Assembly (NCBI GenBank): GCA_964497585.1
Contig: CAZCDS010000001.1
Location: 186,001-250,000 of the forward strand
DNA length: 64,000 nt
Direction: 5' to 3'
Source of the DNA: CAZCDS01 sp964497585
GTDB taxonomy: Bacteria; Desulfobacterota; Desulfomonilia; Desulfomonilales; Desulfomonilaceae
Each line of letters begins with the position of its first letter. The first letter of the stretch is position 1. Below the pieces are notes generated by a model. It worked only from the letters and a program-made list of their open reading frames with translations. It searched no databases and was not told the origin of the DNA. Below are positions 9,042-18,038 of the stretch, one piece after another. A program made the translations under genes and the position numbers.

Positions 9042-10016
9042 GTGTCTGTCTTGAGAGTTCTGTCAGGGATCCAACCGAGTGGGTCCCTGCACATCGGCAA
9101 TTACCTTGGAATGATGGCCCCGATGATATCCTATATGGATAAGTCGGAACTTTTCGTCTTCATTGTGAACCTCCATGCCCTGACCAGTGTCACCGACCCC
9201 GCTAGACTTGCAGAGGGGACGCTCCAAGCCGCGGCGGACTTTATGGCTCTGGGCCTTGATCCCGACCGGTGCGTCTTCTGGGTGCAGTCCGACGTTCCTG
9301 AGGTGGTAGAGCTTACCTGGATACTTAGCTGCGTGACCCCCATGGGCTTATTGGAACGATGCCATTCGTACAAGGACAAGATCGCCAAGGGGATCTCTCC
9401 CAATCACGGATTGTTTGCTTACCCCGTGCTCATGGCTGCGGACATACTCCTCTACCAGTCGAACGTGATTCCCGTGGGGAAGGACCAGCGGCAACATGTT
9501 GAGGTCACCCGGGACATAGCCTTCAAGTTCAACCATCTTTTCGGCGAGACCTTCGTGATCCCGGAAGCTCAGATAAGCGACGACGTGGCCACGGTTCCCG
9601 GACTGGACGGGCAAAAGATGTCGAAGTCGTACGACAACACGATCGAAATCTTCCTCGATGAGGAGACGCTTCGTCAGCGAGTCATGAGCATCAAGACCGA
9701 TTCCACGCCGGTCGAGGCCCCCAAGAATCCGGAAACCTGCAACCTTTTCCAGGTGTACCGGTTCTTCGCTCCCGCAGATCGGGTCGAAGAGGTCCGACGT
9801 CTCTATATCGATGGAGGGGCCGCGTACGGCACAATCAAGAAGGAACTCCTGGGAATCCTTTGGGATTACTTCCGTGAGGCAAGAGAGGAGCGGGCCAGAC
9901 TCATCAACGACCGCGGATACCTCCGAGACGTACTCGCTATGGGTGCCAGGAAAGCACGCGAAATAGCAACCCCTACGATCGAACTCGTCCGCCAACGGGT
10001 GGGAACGGTCTATTGA
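9042..10016 (+). CDS. trpS: Tryptophanyl-tRNA synthetase
   Basis: This class I aminoacyl-tRNA synthetase charges tRNA-Trp. It has 324 residues, the usual length. The HIGH-type motif HIGN is at residues 17-20 and KMSKS at 192-196. The start is GTG 9042, six bases after AGGAGA. The stop overlaps the TTG start of nth by four bases, a coupled arrangement. The 250 bases between the transglutaminase gene and trpS are largely open in one frame but match nothing I recognise. Confidence 0.97.
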   Translation: MSVLRVLSGIQPSGSLHIGNYLGMMAPMISYMDKSELFVFIVNLHALTSVTDPARLAEGTLQAAADFMALGLDPDRCVFWVQSDVPEVVELTWILSCVTPMGLLERCHSYKDKIAKGISPNHGLFAYPVLMAADILLYQSNVIPVGKDQRQHVEVTRDIAFKFNHLFGETFVIPEAQISDDVATVPGLDGQKMSKSYDNTIEIFLDEETLRQRVMSIKTDSTPVEAPKNPETCNLFQVYRFFAPADRVEEVRRLYIDGGAAYGTIKKELLGILWDYFREAREERARLINDRGYLRDVLAMGARKAREIATPTIELVRQRVGTVY

Positions 10017-10687
10017 AGGCACCTGCCAAAGCTCGAAAGCTGGACATCCACGCGGTTGTTTCCCTCCTGCGCGCGGGGGTGCGAGGGCTCGATGTTCCCA
10101 TCGTGACCGAAATCTCTCAGAAGCGGCGGGATCCCTTTGAAATCCTGATCTCTACGGTCCTCTCCTTGCGGACGAAGGATGAAGTCACCCGTGTGGCCGC
10201 TGGGAATCTCCTCGCCAAAGCTTCCACGCCCGCCGCACTTTTCGAGCTGTCGGAAGAAGAAATCGCCGAGACGATCTACCCGGTGGGGTTCTACAAGACC
10301 AAGGCCCGCACCATCCGCGAGATTTGCAGAAAGCTTATCGACAGCTATGACGGCAACGTCCCCGACGAGCTCGACGAGCTGCTCAAGCTCAAAGGCGTGG
10401 GCCGGAAGACCGCGAATCTCGTCATCACACTTGGGTATGGCAAGTACGGGGTCTGTGTGGATACCCATGTACACAGGATCAGCAACAGACTCGGGTACGT
10501 GAAGACGAAAACCCCTGACGAGACCGAAATGGCTCTGAGGAAGAAGCTTCCCAAGGAATACTGGATAGAGTTCAACGATCTTCTCGTCACCTGGGGACAA
10601 AACGTCTGCCGGCCCATCAGCCCCTTCTGTTCCATGTGCATAATCAAGCCCCACTGCATGCGAGTCGGCGTCGATCGCCATAGATGA
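10013..10687 (+). CDS. nth: Endonuclease III
   Basis: This DNA glycosylase/AP lyase removes oxidised pyrimidines. Catalytic Lys132 sits in the helix-hairpin-helix LKGVGRKTAN and Asp150 in VDTHVHR. The [4Fe-4S] loop has Cys199-x6-Cys206-x2-Cys209-x5-Cys215, the canonical spacing. It has 224 residues, normal length. It starts with TTG inside the end of trpS and is probably translated by coupling. Confidence 0.96.
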   Translation: MKAPAKARKLDIHAVVSLLRAGVRGLDVPIVTEISQKRRDPFEILISTVLSLRTKDEVTRVAAGNLLAKASTPAALFELSEEEIAETIYPVGFYKTKARTIREICRKLIDSYDGNVPDELDELLKLKGVGRKTANLVITLGYGKYGVCVDTHVHRISNRLGYVKTKTPDETEMALRKKLPKEYWIEFNDLLVTWGQNVCRPISPFCSMCIIKPHCMRVGVDRHR

Positions 10688-10867
10688 CCTCACCAGGAAG
10701 AGCCTTGAAAGGGTCAATTGGGGGAGACCCCGCCTAGCAAAAGGGGCCCCGCCGAGCTCCTTTTGAAGACTCGGGCTTCCTGGTACACGTTGATCCGCCG
10801 GGTTCACAATGATTAACGTGATTGATAGGAGACCCCGAGATGGGGAGTGGAAAACGGAGGATCACCG

Positions 10868-11203
10868 ATGGCGGAAACAGGATGGCCACGAATTAAGCGG
10901 ATACTCGACAATGCTATGCAGAGGTGGCGAGAAGCCAGCGGCCGAGAACCTAAACTGGCGATAACCCACGAGGGGCACGTGGGGTGGGAGACGAAAAAAG
11001 AATTGGCGGAAAGCGATCCCTACGGCAAGCAGCTCATAGAGAGCGATAAGGTGGGCAACGGCCGCGCAGAGGAAACGAACCTCATCAGAATACTCAGAGG
11101 CCCGATCGGTGGGTTTCGGCGGATGCCGTCGCGGGGACCGTACCTCTCACGCGACGAGATTCGCGAAATAGCCGACTGGATCGACGCGGGCATGCCTGAT
11201 TGA
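10868..11203 (+). CDS. Hypothetical protein, cytochrome-c-like C-terminus without haem motif
   Basis: The protein has 111 residues and no signal peptide. ATG 10868 has GGAGG seven bases upstream, better than the earlier in-frame start at 10847. The C-terminal segment RMPSRGPYLSRDEIREIADWIDAGMPD resembles the last helix of class I c-type cytochromes and their PSD1-type relatives (Met ligand, then an acidic helix ending in WI). No CxxCH is present, however, so haem is not bound covalently. The N-terminal half is unlike anything I know. It converges with the NuoG-like gene, leaving 74 bases between them. Confidence 0.65.
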   Translation: MAETGWPRIKRILDNAMQRWREASGREPKLAITHEGHVGWETKKELAESDPYGKQLIESDKVGNGRAEETNLIRILRGPIGGFRRMPSRGPYLSRDEIREIADWIDAGMPD

Positions 11204-11277
11204 TGCCATTTGCGCTGGCGCCCTGGTCTGGAGGGAAGCTTCTCCCCGCGGCTGTGGCCGGCCAAACGAGGCCAGAG

Positions 11278-13920
11278 TTAAACCTTCTCCGCGTTGACTC
11301 GCACCGGCGGATACTCCCACCCGATGAGCTCGTTGATGCCCAACGAGGGAAGATTCCCCGGTACGATTACAGATCCCGGCAGAGCACGGCTCGACGCTTT
11401 CACAGGGACGACGATGGAAGCGCCACGAGCAGCCGTGATCTTGACCACGTCTCCACCACGGATTCCTCTTTCCATCATGTCCTCTCGATTCATCTCCGCT
11501 TCGCCTCGGGGACAGACCTCCATCAGTGACTCACTCCACTGGGAGAGTGAACCTGAGTGGAATTTCAAAGTGGTCGGAATGAGGCTCAGATCGAATTGCT
11601 TCTCAGGCTCCAATTCCAGGGGCGTGGCATGCACGGCCCGCGGATCTTGTTCCGGAAAGCCTGATTCGAAAAGAATTGCCGATCCCGGGTCGTTCGAGTC
11701 TCTGCAGGGCCACTGCAGGCCTCCGTCGTTGAGACGCCCGTACGAAATCCCACGGTACGCGTCGACCAACTCTGCAATTTCCTCCATGACCTGTTCCGGA
11801 TTCGAGTGCCTCATGGAGGGCACACCCATGAGTTCGGCAAGAGAGAACAGGATCTCCAGGTCGCTCCTCGGCCCCACCGGCTCACGGATCGGTTGAAGTC
11901 TCCGGACGCGGCGTTCTGCATTGGTGTAGGTCCCCACCTTCTCAGTGAAAGATTGGGCCGGGAGAACCACGTCGGCTGCTTGGGCCGTTGGCGTGAGAAA
12001 GAGGTCCTGGACGACGAGGAACTCCAGGTTCCCTAACGCTCGAGCCGTCAACTGACGATCCGGATAGGTCTCCAGCGGGTTTTCCCCGGCGATGTAGAGA
12101 CCGCATATGCGTTTGTTCTCCGCAGCCTCCAGAATCTGTCGCGCGTGCAGTCCCCGTTCCCGTGGCAGACGACAATCCCACGCTGCTTCGAATTTTTTCC
12201 GGGCATCGTCGTCGAGGATGGAGGCAAAGCCGGGGAGCCGATCGGGCATCAACCCCATGTCGATTGCGCCCTGGAAGTTGGCTTTGTCACCCAGAACGTG
12301 TATGCCACAGGACCGCTTGCCGATCCGTCCCGTGAGCATGGCAAGGAGGGCGGCTGCCCGAGCCAGAGCCACGCTGTCTCCACGCCGGTCCATGCCTGCC
12401 GTGAGGATGATCGTTGCCGTATGCGCGCGGGCGTATTCCCGAGCAGCCTGTCGGATTACTTCAGCATCCGTTCCGGTCAGTTTCGCGACCTCGTCGGGGC
12501 TGTGGCGTCCGAGGGAAGCGGCAAGATCGCTCAATCCCGGGCCGATTCGACCGAGTGCTTCATCGTGGGAAAGACCCGAGTCAACGATCTCTCGAAGCAT
12601 GGAATAGGCTATCAGGTGCTCCGTGCCCGGTCTGGTCAAAATCCGGCTTCCTCGTCGCTGCGAGAGCTTGGTCCTGACCGAATCCACGAGCAGTACGCGC
12701 CCCTGTCTCATTGGCCCGGTGGCCATGATCACCTCGTTCTTCGCGACCGGATGAGTTTCCGTGAGGTCCGCGGCCAGCAGGAGAATGAGATCTGCGTTCC
12801 TGATTTCCCGTATCGAGTTCGTGCCCGCGGGGCGGCCGAGTACAGGCGCGATGCCTTCCGTGAGCGGACGGTACGCGTATCCTCCACCATGGTCGAGGTG
12901 CGGCGTTCCCATGGCCGTCCTCGCGAACCGGTTGAAGAGATATGCCTCTTCGTTGGTGAGTCGCGCTGATCCGAGGGCCGCCAGACGCGGCGACGAGGAA
13001 GACTCCTTGATCCGGGTGAACTGCTCTGCAACCAGGTTCAGGGCTTCCTCCCACGAAGCTTCCCGCACGGAACCCTCCGTGCGTACCAGCGGCGTCCTGA
13101 GTCTCTTGTCCGAATAGACGTACGGCCATCCGTAACGCCCCTTGACACAAAGACTCCCGTCGCGGGGTCCCTCTTTTGGCGAGGTCACGTGCACCACCGT
13201 GTCCCCTTTTGCGTGGAGAGTCAACGTGCAGCCCAGGCCGCAAAAGGAACAGACCGTGTTTGTCCTCGTCAGTTCGAATTCACGTCCCCTGCCCACCAGC
13301 CACTTGGAGGAGATGGCTCCCACCGGGCAGATCTGAACGCATTGCCCGCAAAACTCGCAGTCCAGCGATCTCCCGAAATCGGTAGAGACCTCAATGTTCA
13401 TGCCGCGTTTGACGAAGCTCAACTCGCTCTCACCCTGTATTTCGTCGCAGACTCGCACGCAGAGGCCGCACCTGATACAGACATCCATGTCGAATCGGAT
13501 GAACGGGGACTCATTGTCCCGGCGAAAGGTGCGGGATTCCCGGGGAAAGGGCAGTTCCGGGACTTCATACTCTTTGACAAGCCGCTGGAGCAGGCAATCA
13601 CCGGCTGCGTCGCAGGTGGGACAGGAGAGAGGATGGCTCCTGAGAATAAGCATGAGCTGCTTTCGTCGACCTTCCCTGATCTTCGGCGTATCCGTGAGAA
13701 CGTTCATCCCTTCTGTCGCGGCGGTCACGCACGCGGGCACGGTGACCCGACTACCGTTCGAGACGAGCTCGACCATGCAGAAAAAAGAGGATCCATAGGG
13801 CTTGAGGCGTTCGTCGTAGCAGATGGTAGGAATATGGATACCCGATCTTCGGGCTGCTTCCAGTATCGTGGTGCCCGGCTCCACGGTAACGTCGCGTCCG
13901 TCAATGTTAAGGGCAACCAT
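11278..13920 (-). CDS. NuoG/FdhA-like molybdopterin-family Fe-S subunit, catalytic residue absent
   Basis: This 880-residue protein has the layout of NAD-linked formate dehydrogenase alpha subunits or NuoG. It has an N-terminal 2Fe-2S domain (Cys34, Cys48, Cys64), the His96/Cys100/Cys103/Cys109 cluster, two 4Fe-4S ferredoxin motifs (Cys148-158 and Cys188-198), a 4Fe-4S motif (Cys224, 227, 231, 258) with Lys260, then the molybdopterin-binding domains. Two departures are clear. The second 2Fe-2S ligand is Ser45 (GSSFFC in place of GxCRxC). Where formate dehydrogenases carry Sec/Cys-His, this protein has Ala349-Tyr350. Formate oxidation is therefore unlikely; an electron-transfer or NuoG-like role is inferred. 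It is the last gene of the diaphorase operon. Confidence 0.88.
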   Translation of the reverse strand: MVALNIDGRDVTVEPGTTILEAARRSGIHIPTICYDERLKPYGSSFFCMVELVSNGSRVTVPACVTAATEGMNVLTDTPKIREGRRKQLMLILRSHPLSCPTCDAAGDCLLQRLVKEYEVPELPFPRESRTFRRDNESPFIRFDMDVCIRCGLCVRVCDEIQGESELSFVKRGMNIEVSTDFGRSLDCEFCGQCVQICPVGAISSKWLVGRGREFELTRTNTVCSFCGLGCTLTLHAKGDTVVHVTSPKEGPRDGSLCVKGRYGWPYVYSDKRLRTPLVRTEGSVREASWEEALNLVAEQFTRIKESSSSPRLAALGSARLTNEEAYLFNRFARTAMGTPHLDHGGGYAYRPLTEGIAPVLGRPAGTNSIREIRNADLILLLAADLTETHPVAKNEVIMATGPMRQGRVLLVDSVRTKLSQRRGSRILTRPGTEHLIAYSMLREIVDSGLSHDEALGRIGPGLSDLAASLGRHSPDEVAKLTGTDAEVIRQAAREYARAHTATIILTAGMDRRGDSVALARAAALLAMLTGRIGKRSCGIHVLGDKANFQGAIDMGLMPDRLPGFASILDDDARKKFEAAWDCRLPRERGLHARQILEAAENKRICGLYIAGENPLETYPDRQLTARALGNLEFLVVQDLFLTPTAQAADVVLPAQSFTEKVGTYTNAERRVRRLQPIREPVGPRSDLEILFSLAELMGVPSMRHSNPEQVMEEIAELVDAYRGISYGRLNDGGLQWPCRDSNDPGSAILFESGFPEQDPRAVHATPLELEPEKQFDLSLIPTTLKFHSGSLSQWSESLMEVCPRGEAEMNREDMMERGIRGGDVVKITAARGASIVVPVKASSRALPGSVIVPGNLPSLGINELIGWEYPPVRVNAEKV

Positions 13921-13977
13921 GGAATCTCGCTCCCTGGTGAGGTCAAGTCCTGAGCCGTGGCTTATGTAATCCCTTCG

Positions 13978-15780
13978 CTACCTGATGGCTCCAAATCTGC
14001 AGCTCAGTATGCAGCTTCGGCACCTGGTACATTTGTCCTTATCTATGCGAGCGACGGTTTTCTCCTTCCAGCGGATGGCGTCCGCGGGACATCTCCTGGA
14101 ACAGAGTCCGCACATGGTGCACTTCTCCTCGATCACCTCAAAGTCTATGAGGCTCACGCAGAAGAGTGCGGGACAGTGCTTATCCCGAATGTGGGCGTCA
14201 TACTCATGCCGGAAGTAGCGGATCGTGGAGAGAACGGGATTGGCCGACGTCTTGCCAAGGCCGCAGAAGGACGTTTCGATGACGTGCCTCCCGAGGTCCT
14301 CCAGGAACTCGACGTCACCTTCACGGCCTCTGCCTTCCGTGATGTCCACAAGCGTGTCACGCATCAGTTTCACGCCTTCCCTGCAAGAGATGCACTTTCC
14401 GCAGGACTCGTCCACCAGGAAGTCGGTGAAGAACCGGGCGGTGTCGACCATACAGGTCGTGTGGTCCATGACGACAACTCCACCGGACCCCATCATCGCG
14501 CCCGCATCCTTGAGAGACTCGTAGTCGATTTCCACGTCTTCCATTCCCGCCGGAATACAGCCGCCCGACGGCCCGCCGATCTGAGCTGCCTTGAAGCTCC
14601 TCTTCCTGGCGATCCCGCCCCCAATGTCAAAGATGAGACTCCTGAGGCTCGTGCCCATCGGGACTTCGACCAGACCGACGTTTTTGACCGCGCCCGCGAG
14701 CGCGAAGACCTTGGTCCCCTTGCTCCCGCCGGTACCGATGGAAGAGAACCACTCGGCCCCGTTCAGGAGAATGGGGTTGATGTTGGCATAGGTCTCGACG
14801 TTGTTTATCACGGTAGGACAGCCGAAAAGGCCACTGTGAACGGGAAAGGGCGGTCGGGGGCGCGGGGTGCCTCGCAGGCCCTGAACGGAATGGATCAGCG
14901 CGGTCTCCTCACCGCAGACGAATGCGCCCGCCCCCGGGTAGATTCGGACGTGAAAATTGAAACCCGTGCCGAGGATGTTGGCGCCGAGCAGGCCATAGTC
15001 CATCGCGTGCTCGATCGCCTTTTCCAGGCGCTCGATCGCCAGGGGATATTCGGCTCGAACGTAGATGTAGCCCTGCTCCGCGCCGATTGCGTATCCCGCT
15101 ACCGCCATGCCTTCGAGCACCGAGTGCGGATCTCCCTCCATGACCGCTCGGTCCATGAAGGCTCCCGGGTCTCCTTCGTCGCCGTTGCAGATGACATATT
15201 TAGGGTGTTTGTCGGACGCCCGGCACGCGGCCCACTTGGCACCGGTCGGGAAGCCTGCGCCACCCCTGCCCCGGAGACCTGACCTCTTAATCTCATCTAC
15301 GACGAGCGCGGGAGTCATCATCGTGACGGCTCTCGCCAGCGCGGAGTACCCGTCTCGCGCGATGTACTGATCTATGCTCTCAGCGTCGATAAGTCCCCGA
15401 TTGCGTAGTACTATCAACCGCTGCTGGCCAAAGAAGTCGATATCCTTCATGAGCGGGAGCGGCGCGGCTACTTCCTCTTCGCCCAAAAGCAGCTCATCCA
15501 CGATCCGCCGTCTCAGGACGTGCTCTTCCACGATGATCGGTGCGTGCTCAGGTTTGACGCGGGCGTAACAGACTCCCTCGGGGTACGCCATCATGATCGG
15601 ACCTTTCGCGCATGCTCCGTTGCAACTGGATCCAGACAGGATGTTCAGCACTTCATGTTCGAGATGCCGTTTGCTCAGTTCGCGGCCTATAGCCCTTTTG
15701 ACGTCTCGCGCGCCGCAGGCTATGCAACCGGTACCCGCGCAGGTCATGAATTGAATTTTGAAGGCCGGGGTAGCACACAT
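13978..15780 (-). CDS. NuoF/HndC-type NAD(P)H-binding flavoprotein subunit
   Basis: This is the FMN- and NAD(P)H-binding diaphorase subunit, 600 residues. The domains are an N-terminal thioredoxin-like 2Fe-2S domain (Cys14, 19, 53, 57), the NADH/FMN site GRGGAGFPTG (171-180) with CGEETAL later, an SLBB domain, the N3-type cluster motif SCGKCISCREG, and a C-terminal pair of 4Fe-4S motifs (CTMCGLCSRRCP and CTRCRSCILSC). This is the HndC/HydB layout of soluble NAD(P)-linked hydrogenases and formate dehydrogenases, some of which bifurcate electrons. The NuoG-like subunit follows 57 bases later. Confidence 0.93.
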   Translation of the reverse strand: MCATPAFKIQFMTCAGTGCIACGARDVKRAIGRELSKRHLEHEVLNILSGSSCNGACAKGPIMMAYPEGVCYARVKPEHAPIIVEEHVLRRRIVDELLLGEEEVAAPLPLMKDIDFFGQQRLIVLRNRGLIDAESIDQYIARDGYSALARAVTMMTPALVVDEIKRSGLRGRGGAGFPTGAKWAACRASDKHPKYVICNGDEGDPGAFMDRAVMEGDPHSVLEGMAVAGYAIGAEQGYIYVRAEYPLAIERLEKAIEHAMDYGLLGANILGTGFNFHVRIYPGAGAFVCGEETALIHSVQGLRGTPRPRPPFPVHSGLFGCPTVINNVETYANINPILLNGAEWFSSIGTGGSKGTKVFALAGAVKNVGLVEVPMGTSLRSLIFDIGGGIARKRSFKAAQIGGPSGGCIPAGMEDVEIDYESLKDAGAMMGSGGVVVMDHTTCMVDTARFFTDFLVDESCGKCISCREGVKLMRDTLVDITEGRGREGDVEFLEDLGRHVIETSFCGLGKTSANPVLSTIRYFRHEYDAHIRDKHCPALFCVSLIDFEVIEEKCTMCGLCSRRCPADAIRWKEKTVARIDKDKCTRCRSCILSCRFGAIR

Positions 15781-15902
15781 AATCGAACCTCCGCCCGGCG
15801 GATTGCCGTGCCGGTTTGCTTCGGGTCAGGAACGCCTGACGACAAGGTGATACCGCCGCCCGGTCAAACAAGTAACAGGTGACCGGTGATCCGGCGTTTC
15901 CT

Positions 15903-15955
15903 TCACCCCATCTCTATCCCTCTCCCTCCACGGGAAGGGGCGGATGAGGGCTTCC
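15903..15955. repeat. CCCTCTCCCTC-type dispersed repeat overlapping a gene end
   Basis: The string CCATCTCTATCCCTCTCCCT followed by CCACGGGAAGGGGCGGATGA is of the type found between genes in many proteobacteria, with a short palindromic core (CCCTC...GGGAAGGGG). A related string, AAAGGGTTAGGGTGAGGGCC, occurs at 58480-58499. Here the repeat overlaps the 3' end of the HndB-like gene and supplies its last 13 codons. Confidence 0.55.
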
Positions 15956-16357
15956 GACATAGGGCTGCGGTGAGTGTGCCGTGATCTCGCTGCCGCACGC
16001 GAGAGCATAGGGTTCTACGGGTCGTCCCTGGATGACGTGCTCGTCGAAAATGCGCTCGGCCTTTTTGCGGTCGAGCCGGACATATTTCACCGGTGGCTGA
16101 TCCGAGACTTCCACGGTTATCATGGGCTCCTTTGCGCAAAGGCCCGCGCATCCAGAACTCGTCAAGATGATGTCGTCAATCTGCCGCCGGCCGATAAGGT
16201 CTCGAAAGGACGACATGATCTCCCGCGCGCCCGCGGCAATTCCGCAGGTTCCCATGTGGACCGTGATCTTGGCCCGGTATTCCCCTCCGTTGAGAATCAT
16301 TTTTGACAGTTCGCGCGCTTTGATCTTGGCCAGGTCTTCCACTGATATTCTTGCCAC
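15914..16357 (-). CDS. HndB-like thioredoxin-fold [2Fe-2S] subunit
   Basis: This small 2Fe-2S subunit of 147 residues is like HndB of NADP-reducing hydrogenases. Cys38 (MGTCGIAAGA), Cys70 and Cys74 (GCAGLC) and Cys121 are the candidate ligands. GTG 16357 follows GGAGAAATC. Residues from about 135 onward (GSPHPPLPVEGEG) are encoded by a dispersed intergenic repeat and are probably not part of the ancestral protein. The gene lies between NuoE-like and NuoF-like genes, the same order as hndA-hndB-hndC. Confidence 0.88.
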   Translation of the reverse strand: MARISVEDLAKIKARELSKMILNGGEYRAKITVHMGTCGIAAGAREIMSSFRDLIGRRQIDDIILTSSGCAGLCAKEPMITVEVSDQPPVKYVRLDRKKAERIFDEHVIQGRPVEPYALACGSEITAHSPQPYVGSPHPPLPVEGEG

Positions 16358-16384
16358 GACGATTTCTCCTTGTGCATTTGAGGG

Positions 16385-16885
16385 TTACTCGTAGCGTTGA
16401 AGGACTTGGATCGAGCGTTTCGGACTGACGTCTCCGTACGTGTCTTTGTCGACGACCATGACGGGAGCCAAGCCGCACGTGCCTAGACACCGTACTGCCT
16501 CGATGGTAAACCGGTTGTCCGCGGAGGTCTCTCCGACACGGACACCGACCTCCCCTATCACGTTGTCCAGGATGCTCTTTCCCCCCTTCACATAACAGGC
16601 CGTCCCCTGACAAACACGCACCGTGTGCCTTCCTCGAGGCACGGTCGTGAAAAAGGAGTAGAACGTTACCACTCCGAAAACGCGCGAGGGAGTGATACCC
16701 AGTCCCAGGGCGAGTCGATGCTGCACCTCCGGGGGGAGGTATCCGAACAGGTCCTGGGCGTCTTTGAGCGCGGGGATGAGATATTCCGCTTCGCCCGAAT
16801 AGCGATCGATGATCTCGTCGAGCGTGTCCAGAGCTACGGCCGGAATCACCTCGACGTTCGGCTTGACTGTGCTTTGCATCAACAT
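16385..16885 (-). CDS. NuoE/HndA-type [2Fe-2S] subunit
   Basis: This 24-kDa-type thioredoxin-fold subunit has 166 residues and relays electrons from the flavin subunit. Ligands are Cys92-x4-Cys97 and Cys133-x3-Cys137, the canonical spacing. The frame is open to a GTG at 16909, but ATG 16885 has GGAGA at seven bases and fits the family better. It ends 27 bases before the HndB-like gene. It lies 163 bases downstream of the DUF4242-like pair, presumably in the same transcript. Confidence 0.93.
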   Translation of the reverse strand: MLMQSTVKPNVEVIPAVALDTLDEIIDRYSGEAEYLIPALKDAQDLFGYLPPEVQHRLALGLGITPSRVFGVVTFYSFFTTVPRGRHTVRVCQGTACYVKGGKSILDNVIGEVGVRVGETSADNRFTIEAVRCLGTCGLAPVMVVDKDTYGDVSPKRSIQVLQRYE

Positions 16886-17048
16886 GGGCGTCTCCGACAC
16901 GGTGCACACGTCATGTTTTCATTCCAACGCCCGCACCTGGATCGGGGCGGCACTTCGGGCCGGACCTACGAATTGCCCCGCTTCACAAGGAGTACCGGAT
17001 ATGATGACCGGACCGCGTACGGGTCATCAACGAAACCGGACCCGGCGG

Positions 17049-17312
17049 TCAGTCATCACGCCATCTCCAGTCGCACGGCGTTGTGAGGTTGACCTTGACG
17101 ATCCTGTCCCAGGGGACGTCATGATCCCGGAAGATCGATTCCAGTTCGTTGCGGTTCGGGGAGTCCCACCAGCAAAACCGCTTGCCGGCATGCAAGTTGA
17201 ACCAGGTTTTCATCCAGATCGCTCTTCGCTCCTGGGCCAAGCCGTGCCACCGATCTTCTACGACCTCCGGAGGCGTGGAGGGCTCATGGTGGACTGTGAG
17301 ATAGTAGGGCAT
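17049..17312 (-). CDS. DUF4242-like small protein (second paralogue)
   Basis: This 87-residue protein closely resembles the first 85 residues of its upstream neighbour. Shared landmarks are MPxxLTxHxE at the start, GxRFCxWxxP near 50 and a CDWRW/SDWR end. The pattern fits the DUF4242/SCO4226 ferredoxin-fold family, one member of which binds nickel. ATG 17312 has GGAG six bases upstream; earlier in-frame starts reach into the preceding gene. The two probably arose by tandem duplication. Its role in the redox operon is unknown. Confidence 0.75.
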   Translation of the reverse strand: MPYYLTVHHEPSTPPEVVEDRWHGLAQERRAIWMKTWFNLHAGKRFCWWDSPNRNELESIFRDHDVPWDRIVKVNLTTPCDWRWRDD

Positions 17313-17352
17313 GGTTAGCTCCATTTCTCGCCGAAGAGGCGGTGTCGGGACA

Positions 17353-17895
17353 TCACGCACCGAGCTTGGAGAACTCTTTGTGCAGGCCATCTCCGAAGTG
17401 AGGACAGGTGGCGCTTTCGATCCACCGGTCGGTCAGAACCCCACCGACCTTCTCGTGGCAGCGGGTTCCGACAACCTTCCAGCAGTACCCTCGGGCAGGG
17501 GCGTCTGTTGGTCTCCCTGTCGTCCGAGAATTGATCGCGGCCGGACAGAACCCGGTATCGCCATTGGTTGCCACGTCAGGCTCGCGTCCGCACTGCATGA
17601 TTTCCCAGCACTTCTTCCTCCCTTTGCCTGACTCAAGCTGCCATATGCGCCAGTCACTTGCGGATGTGACGTCAACCTCAATGATCTCGGTGAATTTGAT
17701 TCCGAGCTCCCCGAAGATTCTCTCGATGGTCTCACAGTCGGGTGCTTCCCATTCACAGAACCGTTCCCCCAAGTCGAGACCGTACAGGGTCATGTGCCAG
17801 TCGGCTCTCGGGTCCATAGAGATCTCGGTCCACCGCGACTCCAGGAGCACCCGGTCAAGGTTGGTTTCGTTGTGTAGTGTTAAGAATCTGGGCAT
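17353..17895 (-). CDS. DUF4242-like domain fused to two-CW-like Cys domain
   Basis: This 180-residue protein begins the diaphorase operon. Residues 1-85 form a DUF4242-like domain. Residues 90-165 carry CWEIMQCG, GFCPAA, GYCWKVVGTRC and ATCPHF, the pattern of the two-CW domain common in deltaproteobacteria and a likely metal or Fe-S site. ATG 17895 follows a near-perfect GGGAGGATCAC; the longer frame to 17982 lacks such a site. A 375-base leader separates it from the sigma-54 promoter at 18272-18287. A sensory or metal-handling role for the diaphorase is an inference. Confidence 0.8.
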   Translation of the reverse strand: MPRFLTLHNETNLDRVLLESRWTEISMDPRADWHMTLYGLDLGERFCEWEAPDCETIERIFGELGIKFTEIIEVDVTSASDWRIWQLESGKGRKKCWEIMQCGREPDVATNGDTGFCPAAINSRTTGRPTDAPARGYCWKVVGTRCHEKVGGVLTDRWIESATCPHFGDGLHKEFSKLGA

Positions 17896-18038
17896 GTGAT
17901 CCTCCCCTCGGTGCGATTGCCGAAGCGCACGTTTCTTTGTCTCGCTCCACGGTGGCGCAGGCACTTGGCGATGCTCACTCACGTGTGATCGAGAGCACTG
18001 TGCTCCGGCTGTGGAAGATGAACCTGGGGACTTGGGAA

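Noticed and set aside
11278..13920. Annotation as an active or selenocysteine-containing formate dehydrogenase
   Set aside because: The Sec/Cys-His position reads Ala-Tyr, and no TGA occurs in the frame.
13957..15282. Plus-strand open frame of 441 codons
   Set aside because: It lies antisense to the NuoF-like gene, whose motifs are unmistakable. The translation lacks any domain.
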